Assembly: GCA_013397435.1 (NCBI GenBank)
Contig: VZRG01001073.1
Span: 1-64,000, forward strand
Length of the DNA stretch: 64,000 bases
Direction of reading: 5' to 3'
Source: Erythrocercus mccallii
Lineage: Eukaryota > Chordata > Aves > Passeriformes > Dicruridae
Shown: in pieces, positions 42,401 through 54,400 of the stretch
Layout: each line of letters begins with the position of its first letter
Position numbering within the stretch: the first letter of the stretch is position 1
Program-made: the position numbers and the translations under genes
The notes under the pieces: model-generated
Database searches by the model: none
Seen by the model: only the letters and a program-made list of their open reading frames with translations
Told to the model about the DNA's origin: nothing

Positions 42401-45400
42401 AAAACAACTTTTAAATTTACAATTCTCAACTTTTTCAATAAAGTAGAATTTTGGACACAAATTCAAAAGCAGTATAAGCCAATGTAAGTACACAAGAGAC
42501 AATGAAATGCCTCTTTTCTTCCTTCCCTCTTGGAACAAGCTCAGCCAGTAGAAAACAAAAAAAAAATTACTAATAAGTTTCCCTCTTTTAGTTTAGATTC
42601 CTTTTATCAGTTCTTTGGAAGACTACACAAAAATCAAAGTTACTGCAATGGACAGAAAAGTATACACAGATCTAGATATGAGAGGCAAGAGTAGGAACAG
42701 CATGATACACTGTTTTCTGTTGTGTAGCAGTGTCCCACTGGAAAGATTTGATTGGCACAGACACAGAAGAAACACAATGTAACCCTGAAAAGCATTGTGT
42801 ATACCAATTAATTTTAGATAAATTTAGATACGTGTCACAGCTTATGTAGACATACTGTTACTTACCTGTAAATAAACAATCTTCTGAAACACGTCTTCTC
42901 TCATGCTCATCTCCACATCAAAATTTGACAGTTTTTTGTCAGCTTCTGTACTTGCTAAGCGTACCTCTTTGTCAGGGGAGACATGCTGGGGAAAATCCAA
43001 CATGCTTCTTTCCACTGTTTAAATAAGAGGCAAGACACACAGAAGGATAAACATGTTTTAAGGATAAGGAACTTTCCCTCTTCTGACATTTATGAAAGAC
43101 ATAAGAAAAAAGTATCCAAAGCCACCTGACACATATAGCAAATAAAGTGTTACATGTAATATAAAACTGTACAGGGGAAAGGACAAAACCACACACCATC
43201 TTACAAATAAACACTTTACAGGAGATTTCTAAACCTCAAGCCTAATTATCTCATCATCTTCTACAAAATCAGCTGAATGGTATATAAATACATTAGAAAT
43301 GCTTCATCTTCCAAAAGTCATGTAAGTGAAGACTGACTTTTCATAGCTGGCACAGATGCTTCCATGTTAGCATTTAAAGTCAGAAGCTCTGAATCTTTCA
43401 AACATGCCCATCTGTCCTGAAGTTATTTTTATATTGTTATGAGCACCATGTCAAATCTCCATGTACTGTACTCTTCTGTGTTTAAAGAGAAACAACATGG
43501 CAAACAGGGAAGATGCTGTCCGTGCATTCTGAGCTTCCACAGATTGGAAGCTGAGTGATATTACTTTTTTAGAATTACCCTTTAAAGATTAAGTAAATCC
43601 TTGCTATTAAAGGAATAGTACATCTTATAATGACATTGAATAGATATCCTAAAATAGAAATGAATTTGCTTAATTAAAAATCAAATTATAATGCCTCTAC
43701 CATCTTTCCAAAAGATGGATCCACCTTTCCAAAAGTGGATTTTAGAGTAACAGCATATTAGGCTGATTTAAAACTTTGCAGTTTTATGTGATGTGCAGTC
43801 ATTTTATCAAGCTCTGAGACAGATTCAGAAATGCAACTATGGGCATGTGATTCTTCTTGAACTCCATTGGAAACCTGCCCCTTCACCTCCTGCCCTTATG
43901 CCAAGATGTCTCAGAATTATAAAGTGAGTTTTGGCAGCTTCCAAGAGAAATTTAAGGTCTATTGTCATTTCTGTCTTTTCGAATAGTAAGTTGCAGTTAC
44001 CAGGGCAGGTCTTTTATGTGAAAAGGACACACAGGCCTTAAATTCCAAAGCTCTTATGGAAGTCTTGCTGTGGTAATACATCCCTCTCATATGCCATGGG
44101 CTGTTTCACAGCAGGTCATGATAATTTCACATACAGCTTTGAAGATTAGCATTAAAAGCTTAAATGTGACCCACTACTGCCATAGTATGTAGTGAAAAAA
44201 TAGATCTTCCATCAGGTCTTCATGGCTATGCTGAAAAGCTGACAGCCACTGTTTTCTGAGTCAAACACAAGATTTTCCTTCTGTAAATCTTTCTGGCAAA
44301 AAGATTTACAATAATTGTACCAAATCAGTATATTGGTACAATTAAATGGAATATGGCAGCAGGCTTTTTGAATGAAGATTACTCTCTTTCTGAGCATGCC
44401 AGAATAAATTCTAGCCAATTCACTGGCTGTGCAATTTTAAGTAATGTGCAATTCAGCCTAATTATGAATTTGAGATGCCAGCTGCGCTTTTTTGCTAGTC
44501 AAAGATTTTGCTCCAAGCCAAGGTGGCTGTTTCTAGCACCTCTGTGGCTAGATTTTTCAGAGTATTTAAAAGAATTTGACATCTATTACACTCACTGTTT
44601 TGTAAGTAATACAGCCACCACCTGGAAGGTTTTTATCAACAAAGACACTCAATATGCAGTTTGTATTTTTCCCATCTCTTCTGACAATCATTAGCAAATT
44701 AACTGAATGACCTTTGTTTCACCATTAAACTGCACCCACATACTGGTATGGCTTGATAATTCATTCAGAACAATCTAGATGTGACTGCATCCCTGAATCA
44801 ACCTTTCCCTGGATTCGTCAAGACCTCAAAGGCCACAATTTAAATATGAGCAAGTAAAGAAGTTCTCTTTCAATAGCATATTCAAAAATTGCTCATCATC
44901 ACATTTTCTCCACTAGCAGTTTATCAACATTTCCATTACTCCATTCAGCTTGCTCATGTCAGATTCCACAGTGTCTGAAAAGAACACTGCTCACCACGTT
45001 TGAGGCACTACACAGATCACAGGCACTGCAGCCCACACTGCTGCAGTGTCCCCTGGCAGCTGCACGTGGTTGGAAATGCAACTGTGGGGAGCTTCACGTG
45101 CAAAACCAAAACAGGTGACTAAGGCAGTTCTCTGGGAGATCCTGAAAGATTATTTGGACCAGACGACTCTTGAGAGGCCTCTACACATTCCACACAAGAA
45201 CAGCAGGGATCAAAATTGGAAGCAACAGCTATTTTTTCTCCACGTTTCCTTATGTGCAGATGGAATGCTTCATGCAAAGAAATACAGAAAACACATGCTA
45301 ACCTGCATATTCCACTTCTATATCTGCCAAAGCCCGTACAGTATTTTCGTGTGTTACTTCTTCGGTTTCAAGCATCCCAACACTGTCATACACATGCTTT

Positions 45401-48400
45401 GTCTTCCTGATAAGTTCTTCTGTTCTTGTTCTAATTTCTTCTGGTGACAGGTCCCATCTCAAAAGGTTTCGTCCTGATGCTATGTATGAAGAAGCCTTGA
45501 GCTGGCTAGTAATTTCTGCTCCTAATGTCATTCTCAACACAAGCTGTGGCCCAATGGACCTGAAAGTATAAAAATTATCTTTACATAGCAAGATTCCTCT
45601 TCAAGAGAGAGTTTATAGTAAAACAGCATCAGAACATTTTTAGGAGGAAGAACAAAGTTCTTTTTAGAGGTGTTATCTTTATCATTTCAGTTTAGTTTTT
45701 AAATAAATCTGTCTTCTACCCTTTTCATTTAGAGTATGACTAAGTGCAAACTGGGACAAAAATGTTGCTATTGACAAAACAATACAGATTAAATTATGAC
45801 CCAATCTTCTAAGGAAAACAGCATTGCAGTTACTGGAACTTTACAGAAATAGACAGACTTACATTTTTGAAGTAAGGAAAAAACCCACATAGTGATTTGC
45901 TAATGACAAAGAACAAGAACTGCAAAGCTGCACAAAATAAGACATAAAAAATATCATTTGATTGTACTCATTATAGCAAATAAGTTTGTATTTATACAGG
46001 ATGTCTGCCATCCTGTATAATCAGCATGGTAGGAAACCTTCCAGTTGTTACTTGTAAATTTATTCCTTTAATTGTGCTGGATTTTAAATAGACAGTTTCA
46101 CTCTTTTACCAGAAGAGGTACATTCCTTTACTATAATTTATGTATTAATGATCTATCAACTATAGTTCTAATCAACTGTATTTCAGCTTCTTTAAAATTA
46201 GACTTGCATTCAAGGAGTCAAACTTCTTGCAGTGTTTTACTATCATAGGAGGATCCCTGGCTGTCAGAAACTTACTATCTGTTTTCCTATGTCAAAAAAA
46301 AAAGATAAAATCTCATGTTGTTATGGTAATAATGACAACTTAAAATTTTCAACCATAACTGAAGAAATACACAGAGATCTTGCTAATAAAAGGATGTTTA
46401 CTTAACACTGTTTTGCATTAAGTAAATTTTTCTCTTAACACTAGCTATTGTAACTGTACTGATTTTATTGTAAAACCTGTCTGGTATGTGCATAGGTGCA
46501 CAGAGAGGTTTTGGCATACAATGCAGGGAGCATGCATAAAAGACAGCCAACTTCAAGCTGAAGGAATAACAAAGCAGAATAGCGAAATGCCAACAAACTG
46601 AGAACAGCTGCATGCATGGCTTCTGTTTGATGAAAGGCAAAACTTTTTGTCAAAAGTCTTCTAATTCTATAATAGAATTTCTCTAGAAATAGCCTAAGGA
46701 AAATTATTTGATGCAAGAGAAAAACCAAAGACAACATTTCTACCTATGCTTTATGTTGAAACTTTATTTTCCTTGTTACCACAGTTTCTCCAAATCTTCC
46801 CATTCCAATGTAGGCAAGTTGTTCACCTTTTCCTTTAGTAGCATACAGGAACATCAACGTCCAGAATACTGACAATTTAACTTTGAAAATGAAATGTGAA
46901 TAAAGAACATTTGTTCCACCTCTGTTCCTGTTCTCTGATACTGAGTTCTGGCACTAAGCCTTTAGTAACCTCTCCATTGGACTACTGAGACTTTGAATTT
47001 CAAACAGAAGTTTAGGATAAATGAAGCTGCTGTCATGAAAGCAAAAGCTTAACTAATAACATTCTCGGAACGCGTTAGTTTCCCATCCCCAAAATCTACT
47101 GAACTCTACCCTGAATATACAAATCCATAAAAGAACAGTACTTCATTAAGTCATGAGTGGATTCTCTCAGGGCTGCCCCGTGTCTAGTTTTTCACACACT
47201 GCTAGCACAGGTCTGGTAAAACCTCTTGGGAGGTAAAGGGGAAGCTCCTCAGAAGTAGGTTCAGGGTTCTGAACTCTACCTCACACCACACCCACACCCA
47301 AGAACATCAGAAAGACTACACAATGTTTCAAACTGAAGTCAAAATAAAAGTCAAGTGGAGTCACAGGAAAACAACAGCCTGAGCAACATCAAAGTATGCT
47401 AAAGTGAAGGATATTAAGCAGATATTCTTTTTAAAGAGAACCTACTTCTTTAGGTCATTCCATATCTTCACCTAGAAATGTAGACAATACAGCCTTGCCA
47501 CTGACCAACTGCCTATCATCCAAAACAAACATTAAAACAGTCACAGCACCAACATATCACATCAATTTCAGCCTGTCAACAAGATTCATTAATAGTTAAA
47601 GTTGGACTGAGTTCATGAACTGGAATGTAGGGTCTCAGATTACCAGAGAACCATATTTTTAAATACTAAAAGAAGATGCCACCTGATTTTCTTAGTATAT
47701 TGGCTAGTTTAATTAAGAATATCCTATACATTTGAGAGCTGTATAAATTATAGGCATAAATACCAGCAAGTTGTTGACTACCTGTTAGAAACAGTAAAAC
47801 ACAGAACTGTCCAGTTTTGAAATGCTGATACCTTGTTTGCTTCTGCTGATAGGAAGATGCAGTCATCCATATAGATCAAAAAAGGCAGTACAAACCAGAA
47901 AGTTTTTTTCATCACCAAATGAGATGATGGGCCTTCAAAAACTGTAATATAAGATTTCATGTAAAATCAGTTGCTACACATAATTCTTCAAATAATCATT
48001 TACAGACATGTTGCTACCTTGCTACCAATCACTCAGACGCTACTAAGAACCAAATTAACTGACATCAGCTTAATATAAAATTTTGCAAGTAAATATATAT
48101 GCACAGGTGAAATCTTGGCCATTTCTTTCATGGCTTAGTGTTTTGAATTATTTATTTACATAAAACTATTAATAAATAAATTCCCAAAACTCCATGTATC
48201 AGACTGCAATATTTTAAGATCAAAAATTATAATTAGAAACATGAAAGAAGAATATACCTAAAATAATATGAAGCTCAAAAATATCCTGCAGTTATATTTG
48301 TCACGCTGTTAGTGAGGAAATATTAAATTGTATCACTGAGGAAACCTTTAACTTCCCAGCTATATAAATGGAATGTAAGGAATATAATGCTAGGAACCAG

Positions 48401-51400
48401 ATGCAACAGCAAAGAGTTTTCTTCAAACACTGAACCAAGCAGGTACAAACATTATTTTAGACTTGCTTTTGGTAAACAGCACCAAGACTACAGAACAGCC
48501 ACTTACTGCTTTCACTGAGCAATCAGAAGTTGATTCAGTTTAAATTAGATGGAAGGATGTTGCTTTGCACAGGCTGTTGCTAATGCCTGAACTGTTCGGT
48601 TCAAACTGTTTCAGCCATCATACTCAGTTTTCTCTGGTGTGGTGTAGAACACTAGAGGTATCTGAACAAGCCTGGGTTAAGTACAAGGTTCACATCCAGC
48701 AACAGTGCTGCCCTATGATATTTCTGTGAGTGTTCCCCCCTCCGTTGCTCACTTCTGCCCCTGTACCTCACTACATCAATGGCATCAGCACAACTGCTGT
48801 TGAAAATATTCAGGACAGCATATAGGTGAAAAATAAAAGGGACCAAAAACATCAAGGGGGTGACATCTTACCAGCTAACCAGTCCCATCACCCATTTGAT
48901 GAGAGAATTCAAAACAGCTGTGTTGGCCTAAACAAAGTTTCAGTAAAGTAAAAAGTGTCAGTAGCAACCCAAATTTGCATTACTGCTACAAACACATACG
49001 AAATTATGAATTTAGTCTAACAAAGAGAGTCACAATTTGAATGCTGTCATTAGGCATACCACTTAAATGTCCTAAAGTAAAAAGAGCTATTGATGCTAAG
49101 AAGCAATACAGGCATAAGAACAAAATAGAACAAATTGGTGAGGAATACATGAAAGCTAGAATTGCAACAGACATTTGCAAGCATCTGAAAAAGATGTCCA
49201 GTAAGTCCCAGCAAGTAAAAACTTCTCTATTTATAACATCTCTATACATTTTTAAGCTTGACCAGCATAAAATATGTATTATGTTACTTGGTTACCTAAG
49301 GTAGCATGGGACTAGATTCGATCATCCCCAATGCCCTTCCAGTCCCTGTGTTTCTGTGACATCCTTCAAAATAAACACAACTTACTCAAATTGCATTTTT
49401 ACAGTAAATATCTAAGTGGCCTCTGTTGGCAACTTGCACTGGCCTTTTTCTAGGGTGAGTCCTACATTATCTAATAATGTCAAGGGAATGACATACAGGG
49501 CAGACTGAAATATTTTATGCATTTGTGCAGTGCTTCATCCATTTAGGAGAACATCAGGAGGAAAGGCACACAAGATTTCATTTGGACTTTCACTTATAAG
49601 AGAGATTATTACAGACATAGCTGTTTTCACAAATTATTGTGCAAACATAATTTGTGAAAACAGCTAACCTGCCAATCCCAAAAGCAGTAAGAGTGGTATT
49701 TTCTACCAAAGGCAGAGTAACTTGAATAACACTTAAAAACTTAGCAGCTACTTCCAAAAGAGGTTTTTAAAGAATAAAGCAAAGCTTCTAAGTTGCAGAC
49801 TGCAATAATTGCAGAATGCCAGGTATTTTCTTTTACCAATAAATCTACAATTTGATTATTGCTGCTTCTGGAAAATATAAATTTGATTTGATTTTAGAAA
49901 GGGGAAGAACCTTTATAATACTGTATTACAGTGGCCAACATAACTGCTTCAAAGACAAACAATGCAATTGAATTTACAGACTTGATTTTTACTTGTGCAG
50001 TATCTAAAACATATTAAACATTTATGTAATTCTGGTTTTGCTTAGAAACATTTTCCATGACTGAAATATGTGCCAAGCAGCCTTTTGTTGGCACGTTCCA
50101 TTAACACTATTAAAATAAAACATGAAAGTCACAATCTGTGAAGAAGCAGCAGGGAGGCATAGCACCAGCTTTAGAAAATACAGACAAAACCCAACATGTT
50201 CCTGGTACTGAGAATCACTACATAACACAGTCAAGCTTTAAGCCTGCTGTCTCATTTAAGTCTGATTACAAAGTGATAGTTTTAACTCCATCAAAGACTC
50301 TTCAATGGCACTTTCAGTTTTCAAATTAATTTTCACCTAAGCAGTATTAGTTACAATGACAACTATAATTTTATAGCGTGAAGTAAATTAACTAATATAT
50401 TTCTGGGAAAAATATATATAGACCAATTTATTGTACTTGCAAATACATTTGGCAGTTCCATGTAGCCACACAAAAATCAGGGTATATTGGATTTACGCCG
50501 GATGGAAACTATATTCTCTCCTGACAAAAGACTTTAGATAACAGCTTCAGAAAGTGAAGTGGGAGCCAAGATTTTAAAAAGAAAGACAGAGTGTGTGTGT
50601 GAGTAAATTCAGATAACTTAGTCATCAAGTTCTTAAATACTCTAATATAAACAAATACAATTAAGTTTTTCTTGCTGGATCTTATGTATACCTTCAGAGG
50701 ACATTCTTATGGATGTATTTGCCAATTACGACTAATGCCATGAACAACTTTTTCAATCACTAACATACAGTATGAAAAATGCTAGAGTTCAAATTCAAGA
50801 GAAACCTTTCGGTCTTCCTATATTTTGAAACAGCACATCTTAGCTAAACAGCGCTTGCTGGTCTTCCAGGCTGCAGGAGAAGCAGTGCTGCATGCTGGAA
50901 AGCTGCACTGTGTACGTGAAAATTGCACCCACCAGTTACCTGCAAATCAATACCCACAGGGGCTCAATGTTTTTACTCCACCTAGCGGCCTCACCAAAAT
51001 TAAAAACAAAACAAAAAGCTAGACACACCCTATTAAGGCAATATAAAAACTGACAGTTTGCCTCAAGACAATCTATTTGGTACTTGAGTAATATGCCATA
51101 CATCAGCATTTCCCTGGAAGTCAGAGTGCTACCAAACATATACAAATGACAGCAGACAGGCACGGTTTAAGTAAACTTTTTAACAGTCAAGCCAAAATGG
51201 AATTTTTTAAAACAATTAAATTAAATTAAAAAGGATTTCAAAACCAAAACACAAGTATTCAGCAGTATCTAATGTACATTACAGTTGGTCTGTTTCACAG
51301 AATGGGCTTTATAAAAATTTAACAGGCTGAAATATTTGTATTATTGAGAGATTCTTAGTTTTTGTTTGAATTTTAAATATACTTCCATATCGCTTTCAGT

Positions 51401-54400
51401 TTTGACACACAGCTTCAGACAAAAACCAACTGTGTATCTTATAGTAAAGCAATGACAAAACCAATCAAAATAAGAGAACTGGGTACAAGGTAAACAATAA
51501 GGTAAAAGCAAGGATGGGAAAAAAGTTTCCAAGACAGAACCAGAAGAGTTAAATAGCTCAGAGTTAATCACAGGACAACATTATTTCAGCTAAGCCAAAG
51601 AAATGAAACCATAACCCTTCAATACAAATCATCACTTTTTCCTGCCAGACAAACACATATGAAGTCCTTTTTCCATTTCATTTTTCAGTCCTCTCATCTG
51701 TTTGGCTCTTAACAGTATATGGAACTGTGAATACATGCCTTGAATTCCTGGGAGTTTTCCACTTTCCTTGGAAAAGTATTTGGCTCTGTGTCATAACTGT
51801 GTTTGGCACAGACATAGCTTACTGTAGCAAAAGGATGGCTTGTTTAGTATTTCCTAACTTAAGGTTCCGTAACTGCCATTGGAAACTGACTTTTTAAGCT
51901 GCATTTGAAGAAATAGAAAATCTAGCAGCTTTTGACACTAAACTTTAATTTTGTCACCACATCTTTAAGAAAAAAAAAATCTCTGCAGCTTAGTTCACTG
52001 TAGAGGCTACATTAACTATACTTCTAGATAAATGAGCAAGTAAAAAAACCCTACAAGTCATGCAAACATTTAAAAATCTTTATTGATACATTCATCACCC
52101 TCAGTGCTCATGACCTTACTAACTGACAACAAATGTATACTGGTTTTCCAAGAGAATTAACATTGAAAACTAACTGAAAAGGTGCTCCATGGCAGCTAAC
52201 AAAAACCCCAGACCTTAAATAGGAACTCAAATCAGTGTACTCAAACATGACACAACTTACTTATTTCTTCTCCCCTTCCTGCCAGTTCCCTCCTACAGGA
52301 TTTAAACAAAAGGAAACTGGTCTGATTGACTTTCATATAAGGAGGTGATTTCCACAGAGTGGTCTGCAGTGGAACACACAGAAATGCTAGGGTATGGTTT
52401 CTGCAGTGTCTGACCTCTAAAATTATGGTATCCAGGGTTCTAGGGAAAAAAAAACAGAACAAAACCCAACAACCAACAAACCAAGCAAACAAAAACCCAA
52501 CATACCCCCAAAATCCAAACCACAGATTACTAGAACTACTAATTTAGGTTTCCCAGCATTCTGTGAACTGTATCCATCGTGTATCACAGCAAACCTCCAT
52601 CAAAGTAACTTGCTAGTAGGATCTCAGGAAAGACTATTCTAATGAACACTCGCATGCAGACAGTAATTGTACTATACTGAGTCTGAGGCACAAGGCACTA
52701 AGGTTGTCTTATTGTTTGGTTCTACTATCAGGTGAGCTGTGGAAACACAGTGAGAAAAAAATTTGCTTTTAAGGTCCTACAGCTCTCTCAGGTGTTGTTG
52801 CATAAGCATATACCATCTTTCCATCATGACAGCCATAAACAGCAGGTGAAGTGCAGGCTGTTTAGTGCAAACAACGCACTCCCAGGATAGTTCAGTAGTT
52901 GAATGCAATCAGCTAATGCATGAGAAACAGCTTGTTGACTCTGTCTGAAGAAGAGCTGGTACTGCAGGACAAAGAAAAATACTGAGAGTTTGTAAACACT
53001 TTCTCTGATTTATACCCAGTGCTAATCAGTTCAGCCTCTTCCAGGGAAATATGCTTTGATTTCTTGCTAATCTTGTCTCATACAGCTAAAGCAATGAGAA
53101 ATGTTCCCTTGCCATCACTGGTTGGAAAATTCTGTCTCTTCATAGCAGATTATGACCTACTCTACTTTACTTGCTTACCATCTTAAATTTGTCTTCCCGT
53201 CATCTTGGGAAGACAGTGCATTATGAACATGCCATGTTATTTCAGTGCTTGCAAAATCCCAAACAGCCTGCTCAACACCACAAATCAGGAAAGCAATTGA
53301 AGCCTGCTTTCTTCTCTGCCTTTTGACTGAAAAGTGATTTAGTAACACTGTGCTTTGCAAGCTGGTAACAGGTAATGTGAAACACTGTTCCAGCACAATT
53401 AATATGGCAAAGAACTTTGCTTATTTAACATTCCATTGTAGAAATAAAAAATGTCTGTTAGAGATGGTATGAAAAACACATGTGCCCAATAATATTTTGC
53501 TCAGAAACAAGTAAAATTACCACCATCCTCACCTCGCCTTCCCTAATCTATCTAAACACAGATAATATTTACTGAAAAAGTCTACTCTACAGAGAAAAAT
53601 TCAGACTCACAAATTTATGGTTCAGTTAACATAATCTATTTTATTTCCACAGACTGTTGACCAAATGGTCCATAAGAAACTATGCTGCTGTGAGATAAGA
53701 AGGTAGATCCTCTTGCAAGAAAAACTTTTAAAAGTTAGGCTGTTAAAAATGGCTGCTTATTTTTCAGAAGGGAACTATGTGACCTGTGTATCCTGCAGTG
53801 TTCAGTGTAGGGTTCTGTATTCTTTCATGTCTTTATACATCATCCACAAAAAGCTGGGATTAATGAAGTGACAAAATTTACTAATGATGATTTGCTCATG
53901 ATAATGCAGTGTACTAAAGGCAGCCACAAAAAGATGAAAAGGAATGTCACAACACAGAAAAGTTTAAAACTACTAACAAAGTGAATTTCAGTCTTAATGA
54001 ATGTAACACACTTCTTACTTTATATACACAGGAGATCTCACAGCTGTGAGATCTAATCATTCTGGAAATAAGAGTTCAACAGAAACATCAACAAAGAAGC
54101 AGCTGCAAAGAAAGAAATTATAGGATTTAGCAGAGGTGAAGTAGAACAAAACACAGGAATTCATTATACAGCGTGCATGAAGCACAAGCATACTACATGC
54201 CTTTCTGATCCTCTGAACAGTTAAACTCTCGTCTTCTATTCTCCAAATAGGATTGCCAAAACCTTTTTCTGTTCTACCAAGTCATGATGACTCAGAAATA
54301 ATGATGACTTAGAAATAATCAGGTGCATCGAGCAATGGACTCCAAGGTACAAATACTAACTAGACTGGGATTCTTTGGAGTGGACCAAAAAAAAAATAAA

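Larger units (their letters stand above)
35491..42865 (-). other. NLN: NLN introns 6 to 3
   Basis: Introns are 35491-36750, 36912-37614, 37718-39626 and 39735-42865. The only recognised contents are the possible repeat at 38570-38940 and the CR1 tail at 40238. Confidence 0.85.
43015..45302 (-). other. NLN: NLN intron 2
   Basis: It contains the paired hairpins at 43700 and 44282, a 9-bp inverted repeat (CACTGCAGC / GCTGCAGTG, 45024-45048) and two CACGTG E-boxes near 45063 and 45096, close to exon 2. Confidence 0.85.

Noticed and set aside
45046..45447. A 133-codon plus-strand ORF overlapping NLN exon 2
   Set aside because: Antisense shadow of a certain exon plus a CR1-like fragment; no family resemblance.
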